Source: Deltaproteobacteria bacterium (GTDB lineage Bacteria > JADJOY01). From it: 64,000 nucleotides of DNA. The translations under genes and the position numbers were made by a program. The stretch lies in contig JADJOY010000003.1 of the NCBI GenBank assembly GCA_016713535.1, forward strand, positions 62,001 to 126,000, written 5' to 3'. Below, piece after piece: positions 24,676-34,554 of the stretch. The first letter of the stretch is position 1, and each line of letters opens with the position of its first letter. Below the pieces are notes generated by a model. The model made no database searches, was not told where the DNA came from, and was given only the letters and a program-made list of their open reading frames with translations.

Positions 24676-26001
24676 ATGCGGTACAGCGGTCTCACTCCCG
24701 CGACGCGTGAGCAGATGCTACGCGCGATCGGGGCCAACGACATCGAGGCGCTCTTCGCGTCGATCCCCGCGGGCGATCGGATGCAGCGCCCGCTCGACAT
24801 CGCGGGGCCGGTCCCCGAGGCGCAGCTCTGGCGCGACATCGACGCCATGAACGTGCGCCGCCCGCGCGTGGCGCTGGTGGGCGGCGGGCTCTACCAGCAC
24901 TTCATCCCCGCCGCGCTCGAGCGGCTGGTGTCGCGCAGCGAGTGGCTCACCAGCTACACGCCGTACCAGCCCGAGATCGCCCAGGGCTCGTGCGTCATGT
25001 ACTACGAGTTCCAGAGCTACGCGGCGATGCTCACCGGGCAGGAGATCGCCAACGGCGGCATGTACGATGGCAGCACGGCACTCGCCGAGGCGGTGCTGAT
25101 GGCGAAGCGGCTGCGTCCCAAGGCGCACCGGCTGTACGTGTCGGGTGCCCTCCACCCCGAGTATCTCGCGGTGCTGCGCACCTACCTCTCGTTCCAGGAC
25201 GGAATCGAGATCGTGGTGCTGCCGGTCGACCCCGCCACCGGGCGCACCCGCGTCGAGGTGTCCGAGGCGGACCAGAGTGCCGCACTCGCGGTGATCGTGC
25301 AGAGCCCGAACTTCTTCGGCGTGATCGAGGACTGCGCCGGGATCGCCGCGGACGCGTTCACGATCTGGTGCGCGACCGAGGCGATGGCGCTCGCGCTGGT
25401 CCCGCCGGTGCCCTGCCAGATCGCGGTCGGCGAGATCCAGAGCTTCGGCATCCCCGTCCAGCTCGGTGGGCCGACCTCGGGGTACTTCGCCACCAAGAAG
25501 GAGCACGTGCGGCAGCTTCCCGGGCGGCTCATCGGCCGCACCGTCGACGCCGACGGGAAGGAGGCCTTCTGCATCACGCTCGCGACCCGCGAGCAGTTCA
25601 TCCGCCGCGACCGTGCCACCTCGAACATCTGCACCGCGTCCGGCCTCATGTGCCTGCGCGCCGTGACCTACCTGAGCCTGATGGGGCGCAGGGGGCTCGA
25701 GGACGTGGCGCGCCAGAACGCCAAGGCGGCGCGCTACGTCGCCAACGGCCTCGCCGAGCTCGGCATCCCGCGGGTGCACTCGGGCTCGTTCTTCAACGAG
25801 TTCGTGATCGATCTCGCGGCGCACCCCAAGCTCCACAAGGCTCTCGCCAAGAAGGACTTCGTCCTCGGTCTGCCGCTCGCGCGGTTCTATCCGAAGGACA
25901 AGGCCATGAAGCACCGCTACCTGGTCAACGTGACCGAGCTCCACTACCCGGACGCGCAGGCCATCGTCGAGGAGGTTCGCCGCCATGCGGTCGGTCGTTG
26001 A
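24676..26001 (+). CDS. gcvPA: glycine dehydrogenase (decarboxylating) subunit 1
   Basis: The 441-residue product is the N-terminal half of the glycine cleavage P-protein: MRYSGLTPATREQML, ALFASIPAGDRM, TPYQPEIAQGSCVMYYEFQS, NGGMYDGSTALAEAVLMA. Together with GcvPB it decarboxylates glycine on PLP and passes the aminomethyl group to lipoyl-GcvH. GGAGG precedes the ATG by 10 nt. It overlaps gcvPB by 17 nt. No glycine riboswitch could be seen in the 190 nt upstream. Confidence 0.96.
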   Translation: MRYSGLTPATREQMLRAIGANDIEALFASIPAGDRMQRPLDIAGPVPEAQLWRDIDAMNVRRPRVALVGGGLYQHFIPAALERLVSRSEWLTSYTPYQPEIAQGSCVMYYEFQSYAAMLTGQEIANGGMYDGSTALAEAVLMAKRLRPKAHRLYVSGALHPEYLAVLRTYLSFQDGIEIVVLPVDPATGRTRVEVSEADQSAALAVIVQSPNFFGVIEDCAGIAADAFTIWCATEAMALALVPPVPCQIAVGEIQSFGIPVQLGGPTSGYFATKKEHVRQLPGRLIGRTVDADGKEAFCITLATREQFIRRDRATSNICTASGLMCLRAVTYLSLMGRRGLEDVARQNAKAARYVANGLAELGIPRVHSGSFFNEFVIDLAAHPKLHKALAKKDFVLGLPLARFYPKDKAMKHRYLVNVTELHYPDAQAIVEEVRRHAVGR

Positions 26002-27403
26002 TCGCCCCATCTTCCACATCGCCCGCGACGACCGAGGCGGCTTCGGCGCGTTCGCGCCCAACGCCGAGGTCGACGCCGTGGAGCTCGACTTCGCCCAGCG
26101 GAGCGACGGCTGCGGCGGGTTCGCGCAGGTCTCGGAGCCCGAGTGCGTGCGCCACTACACGCGCCTCTCGACGCTCAACTTCGACATCGACCGCGGCCTC
26201 TACCCGCTCGGTAGCTGCACCATGAAGCACAACCCGCGGCTCAACGAGGCGGTCGCCGCCGATCCGCGCTTCGCGACGCCGCACCCGTACTGGCCGGAGC
26301 CGTACCTCGAGGCGCACCAGGCCATCATGGGCGAGCTCGCCAAGGACCTCGCGGAGGTCTCGGGCTTCGACGAGGTGTGCCTGCTGCCCGCCGCCGGCGC
26401 GCACGGCGAGCTCACCGCGACGTTCATGATGAAGGCCTACCACCAGGCCCAGGGCAACACGGCGAAGAACGTCATCCTGATCCCGGACACCGCCCACGGC
26501 ACCAACCCGGCGTCGGCGGCGATGACCGGCTTCAAGTGCAAGAACATCAGCTCCGGCCCCGATGGCTACCTGCGCCTCGAGGACGTGGTGCCGCACCTCG
26601 ACGACACCGTCGCCGGGATCATGATCACCAACCCCAACACCTGCGGCATCTACGAGCGCGACCTGAGCCGCATCGCCGACGCCCTCCACGCCAAGGACGC
26701 GCTGCTCTACATGGACGGCGCCAACTTCAACGCGGTGATGGGGATCTTCCAGCCTGGCAAGCTGGGTGTCGACGTCATGCACTTCAACCTGCACAAGACG
26801 TTCACCACGCCGCACGGCGGTGGCGGTCCAGGCTCCGGTCCGATCGGCTACGTGTCGAAGCTCGCACCATTCGCGCCCGGCTCCGGGACGAAGCAGTCGA
26901 TCGGCCCGGTGAAGGCGTATTTCGGCCAGTGGGGCATGTACATCCGCGCGTGGACGTACATCCGCTCGCTGGGCGGGAAGGGGCTGCGCGAGGTGAGCGA
27001 GGAGGCGGTTCTCAACGCCAACTACATCAAGGCGCGTCTCGCGGACACGCTCCACGTGCCGTTCGCCACGCCCTCGTTCCACGAGTTCGTGGCCACCGAC
27101 AAGGGCTTTCCGAACGACCTGGCCACGATCGATCTCGCCAAGCGCCTCCTCGACCACGGCTTCCACCCGCCCACCATGTACTTCCCGATCCACGTGAAGG
27201 GCGCGATCTTGATCGAGCCAACCGAGACCGAGTCGCTCGAGGAGCTCGATCGCTTCATCGACGCGGTCAAGGCGGTGCGCGCCGAGATGGAGACCAGCCC
27301 CGAGGTGGTCCGTACGGCGCCCCACACCACGCCGGTGCGTCGGGTCAACGAGGCGCTGGCCGCGCGCCAGCTTCACCTGCGCTGGTCGGTTGGCGACGAA
27401 TGA
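25985..27403 (+). CDS. gcvPB: glycine dehydrogenase (decarboxylating) subunit 2
   Basis: The 472-residue subunit contains the PLP-binding lysine in HFNLHKTFTTPHGGGGPG, plus RLSTLNFDIDRGLYPLGSCTMKHNPR near the N terminus and YFPIHVKGAILIEPTETES near the end. It forms the catalytic partner of GcvPA. Start at 25985 overlaps the upstream gene. Partners gcvH and gcvT are 3-5 kb away on the other strand, separated by galactokinase and two membrane-protein genes. Confidence 0.96.
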   Translation: MRSVVDRPIFHIARDDRGGFGAFAPNAEVDAVELDFAQRSDGCGGFAQVSEPECVRHYTRLSTLNFDIDRGLYPLGSCTMKHNPRLNEAVAADPRFATPHPYWPEPYLEAHQAIMGELAKDLAEVSGFDEVCLLPAAGAHGELTATFMMKAYHQAQGNTAKNVILIPDTAHGTNPASAAMTGFKCKNISSGPDGYLRLEDVVPHLDDTVAGIMITNPNTCGIYERDLSRIADALHAKDALLYMDGANFNAVMGIFQPGKLGVDVMHFNLHKTFTTPHGGGGPGSGPIGYVSKLAPFAPGSGTKQSIGPVKAYFGQWGMYIRAWTYIRSLGGKGLREVSEEAVLNANYIKARLADTLHVPFATPSFHEFVATDKGFPNDLATIDLAKRLLDHGFHPPTMYFPIHVKGAILIEPTETESLEELDRFIDAVKAVRAEMETSPEVVRTAPHTTPVRRVNEALAARQLHLRWSVGDE

Positions 27404-27454
27404 CGCTATCGCCGGCCCGCCGGTCGCGGCCCTGAGGCACGAGACCCTTCGCCC

Positions 27455-28648
27455 ATGGTCGAGCATTCGGATCCTCACGCCCGGCGGGCGTACCTGCTTC
27501 ACGAGGCGCAGTTCGGCGCGCCGCCCGCGGTCGTGGCCTCCGCGCCGGGCCGCGTGAACCTGATCGGCGAGCACGTCGACTACTGCGGCGGGTGGGTGCT
27601 GCCGATGGCGATCCCCAACCGCACGTACGTGACGTTCCAGGCGGTGCCGGGGCGCGAGTGCAGGATGTTCTCGTCACGGCTCGGGGAGATCGCGTTTCCG
27701 ATCGAGCGGCCCGAGCGCACCGGCGACTGGGCCGACTACGTGCGCGGCACGGTGCGGGAGTTCGTCGAGCGGGGTCTGCGGGTGCCGGGACTGGTGGGGA
27801 GCATCACCGGCGACGTGCCGCTCGGTGGCGGGCTCTCGAGCTCGGCCTCGCTGGACGTGGCGCTCGCGACCGCGCTCAACGCGCTGGTCGGCGGGGCCCT
27901 CGAGCCCGACCAGCTCGCGCGCCTGGCGCAAGCGGTCGAGAACCGCACCGTGGGGGTCGCCTGCGGGCTGATGGACCCGATGGCGGTGGCGGTGGCCGGT
28001 GAGGGCGAAGCGCTCTTGCTGGACTGCCGCACCGGCGCCACCGAGGGAGTGCCGGTGCAGTTCGAGGCCGCGAGCTTCCTGCTTGCCGACTCGCGGGTGC
28101 CGCGCGCGCTGGCGGGCTCGAAGTACAACGAACGACGCGAGGAGACCGCGCGCGGGCTCGCGGCGCTGGTGGAAGCTGGCTGGCCGCTGCGCGACCTGCG
28201 CGATGTGCCGTTCGAACGGCTCGACGAGGCGCTCGGGTCGCTGGCGCCGCCGATCGACCGCCGCGTCCGCCACGTGGTGAGCGAGTGCCAGCGCGTGCGC
28301 GAGGCGGTGGCGGCGCTGCGCGCGGGCGACGCGGCGCGCTTCGGTGCCTTGCTCGACGCCTCGCACGCGAGCCTGCGGGACGACTTCGAGGTCTCCCATC
28401 CCGACGTCGACGAGCTGGTGGCGCTGGCGCGTGTCGTGCCCGGCGTCCACGGCGCGCGCGTCACGGGGGCGGGCTTCGGCGGCTTCGTGCTGGTGCTGGT
28501 GAGCGCCGACGCGCGCCAGCGTCTCGCCGACGAGCTGGTCGTGAAGTACTACCAGCCACGCGGCCGCGGTCCGTCCATCCTCGACGCCGGCCGCGGCTCA
28601 CCGCCCGCGCGCGTCGACTACGAGAGCGGGCGGGATCTGCCGCATTAG
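27455..28648 (+). CDS. galK: galactokinase
   Basis: The 397-residue protein is a GHMP kinase with the galactokinase signature APGRVNLIGEHVDYCGG, the phosphate loop GDVPLGGGLSSSASLDVA and the C-terminal motif GARVTGAGFGGF. It phosphorylates galactose at C1 with ATP in the Leloir pathway. No other galactose genes (galT, galE) are in the window, and the place between gcvPB and gcvH is unusual. The catalytic Asp is expected in CGLMDPMA. A repeat element starts right at the stop. Confidence 0.9.
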   Translation: MVEHSDPHARRAYLLHEAQFGAPPAVVASAPGRVNLIGEHVDYCGGWVLPMAIPNRTYVTFQAVPGRECRMFSSRLGEIAFPIERPERTGDWADYVRGTVREFVERGLRVPGLVGSITGDVPLGGGLSSSASLDVALATALNALVGGALEPDQLARLAQAVENRTVGVACGLMDPMAVAVAGEGEALLLDCRTGATEGVPVQFEAASFLLADSRVPRALAGSKYNERREETARGLAALVEAGWPLRDLRDVPFERLDEALGSLAPPIDRRVRHVVSECQRVREAVAALRAGDAARFGALLDASHASLRDDFEVSHPDVDELVALARVVPGVHGARVTGAGFGGFVLVLVSADARQRLADELVVKYYQPRGRGPSILDAGRGSPPARVDYESGRDLPH

Positions 28649-29080
28649 ATTTCTCGGGGGGCTGTTCCAGCCCCCCGCCCGCCGGCTGGAGCCGCGGCGC
28701 TTCGTCGCCGCGGATCCCGGCGGGGCCCACCCAAGGCACTCGCTTCGCTCGTGGCGTCGCGCTGCGACGCGCCGCTCGCCGGGTCCTCTCGTGGCGCGAG
28801 CGGGCCGAGCGGCGCTGTGCTCGGGCGCGGTCCAGCCCCCCGCCGGAGGGTCGCGCGCCGCGCGACCGGCGATACGCGCTGGCGTTGCGTCGCCGGGCGC
28901 GTCGATCGCTGTACGCGGCCACCCCCAAGGCACTCGCTTGGCTCGTGGCGTCGCGCCGGTGACGGGAGATGGGACCCCCGTCGCTACGATGGTTCGCGTA
29001 GCGCGGCGGGCTCCGTCCCCCCGCGGCGCTTTGCTCTCGCACGATTTCTTCACCGCCGCGCTGCGACGCGCCTCAGGTCG
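28649..29080. repeat. dispersed stem-loop repeat, longest copy
   Basis: It starts at the galK stop with TTTCTCGGGGGGCTGTTCC and its paired arm, a second stem around GGATCCCGGCGGGG, the tail GGCACTCGCTTCGCTCGTGG, then GTCCAGCCCCCCGCCGG, a second CACTCGCTTGGCTCGTGG tail and the distal module (GACGGGAGATGGGACCCCCGTC; CGGCGGGCTCCGTCCCCCCG). Unlike the other copies it lies between two genes of the same direction. The 140 nt beyond it, up to 29217, hold nothing I recognise. Confidence 0.8.
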
Positions 29081-29217
29081 GAGGGCCGCGCGCCTGCGCG
29101 GCCGGCGATACGCCTGGGCGTGCACCGACGATCCGTTCGATCCCTGTATGGCGCTGCGTCCGGTGGAGCGCCGATCGGCCCGCGGTGCGCCGCTCGACGC
29201 GCTAGGCTCGGGTCGTC

Positions 29218-29439
29218 ATGGACGGGAAGGGGATCGGTCTCGCGCTCATCGGCCTCGGCCTCGTGGCCGTGCTCGTGGGCGTGCTGGTCTACTCGGGCGC
29301 GCTTTCGTGGTTCGGCCGCTTGCCCGGCGACATCCGCATCGAGGGTGAGCAGTCGCGGTTCTACTTTCCGCTCACTTCGATGATCCTCGTCTCCGTGGTG
29401 CTGTCGGTCGTGTTGAACGTGATCCGCCGCTTCCTGTAG
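29218..29439 (+). CDS. DUF2905 family small membrane protein
   Basis: The 73-residue protein has two membrane helices (GIGLALIGLGLVAVLVGVLVY and PLTSMILVSVVLSVVLNVI) joined by the family-defining loop FGRLPGDIRIEGEQSRFYFP. These small proteins are widespread in bacteria but have no known function. It is 10 nt upstream of the next gene and probably co-transcribed with it. Confidence 0.9.
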   Translation: MDGKGIGLALIGLGLVAVLVGVLVYSGALSWFGRLPGDIRIEGEQSRFYFPLTSMILVSVVLSVVLNVIRRFL

Positions 29440-29449
29440 ATCCATCCGC

Positions 29450-30566
29450 ATGGGTGAGCGGGCATCGCTGACACAGGCGCGGTATCGGGTCCTCCTCAGG
29501 TCTCTGCCGGCCGACGACGCCACGCTCGACACGTTGCGCGAGCTGCTGAGATCGGCCGGCCTCGGCGACGACGAGATCGCGCGCGGCTTCGCCCACGTGC
29601 CGTTCGTGGTCGCGGCCGGCGTGACCGCCGAGCGTGCGCGCGAGGTGGCGGGGGCGCTGGCGCGCGCAGGCGGTGACGTGGAGATCGTGAGCCCGCCGCT
29701 CGGCTCGCCGAAGCGGGTGTCGAGCTCCGACCGGATGGCGCGCGCGCGCAGCGGCGACACCCAGCTCGGGTGGTACCTGCTCGCCGGCACCCTGATCGTC
29801 GGGCTCGCAGCGTGGTTCCTGGTCCCGTCGACCACGCGCCTCAGGCTCCGGGTGGCTTCCGGCCAGACCTTCCAGGTCCGTCGCATCCTCGAGGTCGACC
29901 AGTCGATCCAGCGCCAGTTCGGGCTGGTCAACGCCAAGGGCGCGGTGCGCTACGACGTGCTGCGCACCGTGACGAGTGTGGGTCCGGAGGAGGTCCAGGT
30001 CGTGGATCGCTTCCGCGATCCCGTGTTCGATCTCGACGTCTCCGGCGACGGCGCCGCGAATTACCTCGCCGACCTCGAGAAGGTGAAGGCGCTCATGCCG
30101 TCCGCTTCGGTCACGCGGATCTTCTCTGACCAACGGCAAGCTGCGAGAGAGCCGCGACGAGGACTCGCTCATGGCCCTCGATCCGTATCCGGGGTACGTC
30201 GACCTGATGCTCGGGGAGATGTCGTTCCCCCCCTACGCGGTGAAGGCCGGCCAGTCGTGGGAGTCGGCCATCGACCTCGAGCGCGCGATCCAGTTCGATC
30301 CCGAGGCGAGCGAGACCCACCTCGGCTTCCGTACCATCCCCGCCAACCTGCAGACGGTGAAGATCGGCAAGGGAAACGTCGCGACCAGCATGTTCGCGAA
30401 CGCGGGGAACAAGCTGGATCTCGCCGGGCGGGTGTGGTTCGACAGCGGGTCCGGCGTGCCGGTCGACCTGCGGGTCGACCTCAAGCGCACCCGCTTCGCC
30501 GGTGCCACGGGCGTGAACGCGATGGACACGATCCAGGTCCGCCTGGCCCAGACGCTGGAGAAGTGA
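29450..30566 (+). pseudogene. single-pass membrane protein, unknown, frame broken near 30125
   Basis: The first frame encodes a soluble N-terminal domain (about residues 5-80, RYRVLLRSLPADDATLDTLRELL), a membrane helix (LGWYLLAGTLIVGLAAWFLVP, near 105-125) and part of a periplasmic beta domain. At 30123-30127 the reading moves by +1: LTNGKLRESRDEDSLMALDPYPGYVDLMLG continues the protein through GKGNVATSMFANAGNKLDLAGR to the stop at 30566. Removing one base gives 371 residues. The beta domain looks lipid- or ligand-binding, but no family was recognised. Confidence 0.65.
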
Positions 30567-30633
30567 AGGCGCCGCAGCTCGCGCCACGGCGCCTCCGCTC
30601 GTCGCCCCCGCCTTGCCGGGAGGGCGTGACCTC

Positions 30634-31032
30634 TCAGTCGCCCTTCTCGTCGGCCACGAACGCGGCGTAAGCCCCGGAGTCCATGAGCGACTCCAGATCG
30701 CCCGGATTCGCGACCTCGATCTTGACCAGCCAGCCCTCGCCGTACGGGTCGCTGTTCAGGAGCTCCGGCTTGTCCGCGAGGGCCGTGTTTACCGCGACGA
30801 CCTTGCCCGACACCGGCGCGTAGATCTCGGAGACCGCCTTCACGGACTCGACCGTGGCGAAGGTCTGCTCCTTGGCGAGTTCGTCACCCGCCTTCACCTG
30901 GAGGTCGAGGTACACGACGTCGCCGAGGTGAGACTGGGCGTAGTCGGTGATGCCGACCGCCGCCTCGCTCGGCTGCTCGGCGTTGATCCACTCGTGTTCC
31001 TTCGAGTAGCGCAGGGTCGCGGGCGTATCCAT
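30634..31032 (-). CDS. gcvH: glycine cleavage system H protein
   Basis: The 132-residue protein starts at MDTPATLRYSKEHEW behind AAGGAGCTCC. The lipoyl-lysine motif is intact (FATVESVKAVSEIYAPVSG), followed by ALADKPELLNSDPYGEGWLVKIE. Lipoyl-GcvH carries the aminomethyl group from the P-protein to GcvT. It is the last gene of the reverse-strand group folD-gcvT-gcvH. Confidence 0.95.
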   Translation of the reverse strand: MDTPATLRYSKEHEWINAEQPSEAAVGITDYAQSHLGDVVYLDLQVKAGDELAKEQTFATVESVKAVSEIYAPVSGKVVAVNTALADKPELLNSDPYGEGWLVKIEVANPGDLESLMDSGAYAAFVADEKGD

Positions 31033-31135
31033 GTGGAGCTCCTTCGTCGTGCCGTGGATGGTTCCGGGTTCGGTCGGTGTCGGTGTCGGTGTCGATCGAG
31101 ACGATGAGCGCGCGATCGCGGGATCGCGTGTCAAC

Positions 31136-32242
31136 TCACTTCTTGGTGTGGGACGGGACGAACGGCAGCTTCACGACCTTCGCCGCGAGCGGCTTGCCGC
31201 GTACCTCGATGCCGAGCGCGCGTCCCACCTCGGCATGTGCGAGGTCGACGTAACCCATCGCGATGCCCTTGCCGAGCGATGGCGACGAGGTGCCGCTCGT
31301 GACGATGCCAACGGGCTTGCCGTCGGCGACGATCGGGTAGTCCGAGCGCGGCACGCCGCGCTCGGTGAGCTCGAGACCGCCCATCTTGCGGGCGAGGCCC
31401 GTGGCCCGCGCCGCTTCGATGGCGGCGCGGCCGAGGAAGTCGCCCTTGGCCGGCTTCACGACCCAGCCGACGCCAGCCTCGAGCGGCAGCGTCGACTCGG
31501 TGAGCTCGTGGCCGTAGAGCGAGTAGCCCATCTCGAGGCGCAACGTGTCGCGGGCGCCGAGGCCGATCGGCTTGAGGCCGAGGTCCGCGCCGGCGTCGAG
31601 CAGCGTGTCCCAGAGCGTGCCGAGGTGAGCCGCCTCGGCGAACAGCTCGAAGCCATCCTCGCCGGTGTAGCCGGTGCGCGCGATGCGCATGGCGCGACCC
31701 GCGACGACGCACTCGGCGACGCCGAAGTAGGGCACCCCGTCGACGTCTGCCGGGGTGAGCTTGGCGAGGATCTTGGCGGCGTTCGGCCCCTGCAGCGCGA
31801 GCAAGGCGAGGTCGTCGCGGGCGACCGGGCGGGCGCCGCCCGCGGGCACGTGGGTGATCATCCACTCGAAGTCCTTGGCGCGGTTCGAGGCGTTGACGAC
31901 CACCAGGAAGAGCTCCTCCCCGGCGCGGTAGATGATCAGGTCGTCGAGGATCCCGCCGTCCTCGCGGCACAGCAGGCTGTAGTGGGCGCGGCCCACCTCG
32001 AGCTTGGCGACGTGGTTGGTGGTGAGCCACTCGAGCGTCGTCACCGCGCCGGGTCCGGTCACCTCGACCACGCCCATGTGCGCGATGTCGAAGAGCCCGG
32101 CGGCGGCGCGCACGGCCTTGTGCTCGTCGATGATGCCGGTGTACTGGACCGGCATGTCCCAGCCCGCGAACGGGACCATGCGGGCGCCGAGGGCCACGTG
32201 GCGCTCTGCGAGTGGCGTGCGCTGCAAGTTCTCGGTGGTCAT
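31136..32242 (-). CDS. gcvT: glycine cleavage system aminomethyltransferase (T protein)
   Basis: The 368-residue enzyme has the expected order: [25 protein letters not shown] at the N terminus, DLLIYRAGEE-like [54 protein letters not shown], and [20 protein letters not shown]. It transfers the one-carbon unit from aminomethyl-lipoyl-GcvH to tetrahydrofolate. Its ATG overlaps the folD stop (ATGA), tying methylene-THF production to FolD. Confidence 0.95.
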   Translation of the reverse strand: MTTENLQRTPLAERHVALGARMVPFAGWDMPVQYTGIIDEHKAVRAAAGLFDIAHMGVVEVTGPGAVTTLEWLTTNHVAKLEVGRAHYSLLCREDGGILDDLIIYRAGEELFLVVVNASNRAKDFEWMITHVPAGGARPVARDDLALLALQGPNAAKILAKLTPADVDGVPYFGVAECVVAGRAMRIARTGYTGEDGFELFAEAAHLGTLWDTLLDAGADLGLKPIGLGARDTLRLEMGYSLYGHELTESTLPLEAGVGWVVKPAKGDFLGRAAIEAARATGLARKMGGLELTERGVPRSDYPIVADGKPVGIVTSGTSSPSLGKGIAMGYVDLAHAEVGRALGIEVRGKPLAAKVVKLPFVPSHTKK

Positions 32243-33114
32243 CGGGTCTTCTCCGAAGGCCCGCCGGCGTGGGCCGCGCGCGCTGCTTCGAGGGTGTTGA
32301 ACAGCAGCATCGCGATCGTCATCGGTCCCACGCCGCCGGGTACCGGTGTGATCAGCGACGCGCGCTCCTTCGCCGCGGCGAACTCGACGTCGCCGACCAG
32401 CTTGCCGGTGGGTAGCCGATTGATGCCGACGTCGACCACGACCGCGCCGTCCCGGATCCAGTCGCCGCGGACCATCTCGGGCCGGCCGACGGCAGCCACC
32501 ACCACGTCCGCGCGTCGCACCACGCTCGCGAGGTCTCGCGTGCGCGAGTGGCAGATCGTGACGGTGGCGTGGCGCTCGAGCAAGAGCAGCGCCACCGGCT
32601 TGCCGACGATCTCGCTACGGCCGACCACGACCGCTTCCTTTCCGGCGAGGTCGACCTTCGCGGCGTCCAGCATGCGCATCACGCCGTGCGGCGTGCACGG
32701 CTTGAAGCGGGCGCGCCCCTGCACCAGCAGGCCGACGTTGTCGGGGTGGAAGCCGTCGACGTCCTTGGCCGGCGAGACGCGATCGAGCACGACGGTGGAG
32801 CGGATCTGCTCGGGGAGCGGGAGCTGGACGAGGACGCCGTGGACGGCGGGGTCGGCGTTGAGCTCGTCGAGGATCGCGAGGAGCTCGCCCTCGGTGGTGG
32901 TCTCGGGGAGGTGTCGCTCGACCGCGGCGATCCCGGCCCCCTCGGAGGCGGTGCGCTTGCCGCGCACGTAGACCTCGCTCGCAGGGTCGTTGCCGACCCG
33001 CACGACCGTGAGCCCGGGCCGCGGCCCGCCGCTCTCCACCAGCGCGGCGACGCCACGCCCCACCTCGGCGCGGACCTCGGCCGCCAGCGCCTTCCCGTCG
33101 AGGATCTCACCCAT
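32239..33114 (-). CDS. folD: bifunctional methylene-THF dehydrogenase/cyclohydrolase
   Basis: The 291-residue FolD has the signature segments [24 protein letters not shown], the active-site Lys in [28 protein letters not shown] and the closing [16 protein letters not shown]. It oxidises methylene-THF to methenyl- and then formyl-THF, using the product of GcvT encoded by the next gene. ATG at 33114 is chosen; a GTG 9 nt upstream is possible. Confidence 0.95.
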   Translation of the reverse strand: MGEILDGKALAAEVRAEVGRGVAALVESGGPRPGLTVVRVGNDPASEVYVRGKRTASEGAGIAAVERHLPETTTEGELLAILDELNADPAVHGVLVQLPLPEQIRSTVVLDRVSPAKDVDGFHPDNVGLLVQGRARFKPCTPHGVMRMLDAAKVDLAGKEAVVVGRSEIVGKPVALLLLERHATVTICHSRTRDLASVVRRADVVVAAVGRPEMVRGDWIRDGAVVVDVGINRLPTGKLVGDVEFAAAKERASLITPVPGGVGPMTIAMLLFNTLEAARAAHAGGPSEKTR

Positions 33115-33144
33115 TCGCGGCACCCGGACGTGCGAAAGCGCGCC

Positions 33145-33173
33145 AACATACGGGAGCGTCCCACTCGCGTAAA
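33145..33173 (-). promoter_or_regulatory. sigma-70-type promoter of folD-gcvT-gcvH
   Basis: TTTACG (33173-33168) and TATGTT (33150-33145) are separated by 17 bp, and the -10 box is 31 nt upstream of the folD start. Matches are moderate but unusual in this GC-rich background. Confidence 0.5.
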
Positions 33174-33394
33174 GCGACGGGAGAAGTCCGCTCCCCGCCG
33201 ATGGAGCGGCGGGCTCCCGTCGGTCGGCAGCGGTAGGGATGGGCGTCGCGACACCGGTCGGAGAGGAGACTGGACCGCACCCGGGTGGCTGGCGCGTCGG
33301 TGCGCCGTCACCGACCCGGCGTTCGATCCCTGGCGGCCGACGGAGCGGCCGCGCTCCAGGCGGCGGGGGCGCGAGAGCAGCCCCCCGACGCGGC
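33174..33394. other. intergenic, degenerate stem-loop sequence
   Basis: A 9-bp inverted repeat (CGACGGGAG at 33175 onward and CTCCCGTCG) recalls the distal module of the dispersed repeat, and GTTCGATCCCTGGCGG also appears in similar form near 29130. I see no gene here. It separates the folD promoter from the end of the head-repeat gene. Confidence 0.35.
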
Positions 33395-34444
33395 TCAGTT
33401 GTCTTCGAAGAGCGACCCGGCTCGCCAGTCCTCGGCGTTGGCGGCCTCGCGCGACTTGCCGCCGCTCACCGTCGAGTTGGTGCCGGTGGCGATGTTCAGG
33501 TACCCGCCGCTCACGGTCGACTTGCCGCCGTCGGCTGAGTTGCTATTACCACCGCTCACCGTCGAGAAGGGGCCCTGGGCGAAGTTCGCGAAGCCGCCGG
33601 TGACCGACGAGTTGTCGCCGAACGCGGTGCCGCCCGAGCCGCCGCTCACCGCCGCCATCGCGCCGACGGCCTGGTTCGAGTCGCCGCCGGAGACCGACGA
33701 CTCGTCGCCGGTGGTCACGTTGTTGCCGCCGCCGCTGATCGAGGACCAGTCGCCGTTCGCTTGGTTGATCGTGCCGCCGGTGACCGCTGCCGCCTGCCCG
33801 GCTGCGGTGTTGCTCTCGCCGCCGCCCACCGCGGCGTAGAGCCCGCTCGCGGTGTTGTTGGCGCCGCCGGTGACGGACGCGTACGAGATCGAGAACGGAT
33901 CGTTCGGCGTCGCGGTGGTGGCCTTGTTCTGGTAGCCGCCGGCGACGGTGGTGAAGTTGGTCTGGGCCTTGTTGTCCCAGCCGCCCAGCACCATCGACGA
34001 CCCGCCGATCGCCTGGCCGTACTGGCCACCCGAGATCGTCGCGAACGGCCCGGTCGAGCGGTTGAGGCGGCCGCCGAGGACGTTGGCGTTGGGACCCGAG
34101 ATGGCGTTCTGGTAGCCGGTCACGACGCCGCCGTAGCTCGTGTAGCTGTGCTCGTCCCCGACCACCAGGTTGTGCGAGCCGGTCTTGTCCGTGGGGAAGC
34201 CGGGGGTGGTCTGCGTGGCGTCGTAGCCGATGATGACGTTGCCCTTGCCGTTGGCGGTGTTGGTGCTGTCGGAGCCGTTCTGGACCAGCAGGTTCCCCGA
34301 GGCCACCTGCACGTTGCCGGACTGGATGATCAGGGCGTCGCAGCCCGAGATCACGAAGTTGTTGCCCACCACCGAGCCGGTGCAGGCGGCGTAGGCGGAT
34401 GGGGCGGCGAGCACGAGCGACAGGGTGATCGTCCACGTCTTCAT
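33395..34444 (-). CDS. exported YadA-head-like repeat protein
   Basis: The 349-residue protein starts at [10 protein letters not shown] behind GAGGAGAAACC and has a signal peptide ending near AYA-ACT. From about residue 120 it consists of thirteen consecutive units of 15 residues ending in S/T-G-G (for example [30 protein letters not shown]); one unit carries a 9-residue insert. This is the pattern of trimeric autotransporter head domains (left-handed beta roll). There is no neck, coiled-coil stalk or YadA anchor; it ends in [19 protein letters not shown]. It may be secreted, or a self-assembling surface or matrix protein. Confidence 0.8.
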   Translation of the reverse strand: MKTWTITLSLVLAAPSAYAACTGSVVGNNFVISGCDALIIQSGNVQVASGNLLVQNGSDSTNTANGKGNVIIGYDATQTTPGFPTDKTGSHNLVVGDEHSYTSYGGVVTGYQNAISGPNANVLGGRLNRSTGPFATISGGQYGQAIGGSSMVLGGWDNKAQTNFTTVAGGYQNKATTATPNDPFSISYASVTGGANNTASGLYAAVGGGESNTAAGQAAAVTGGTINQANGDWSSISGGGNNVTTGDESSVSGGDSNQAVGAMAAVSGGSGGTAFGDNSSVTGGFANFAQGPFSTVSGGNSNSADGGKSTVSGGYLNIATGTNSTVSGGKSREAANAEDWRAGSLFEDN

Positions 34445-34554
34445 GGTTTCTCCTCGAGCCCGGTCTCCCCGGGACGGTGGGGCCTTCCGGCTGTGCGGTG
34501 TGACTGTAAGCGTTCGCGCGGCGGTGTGCGAAGCGTTCCCGGCGGGCGCAGATC

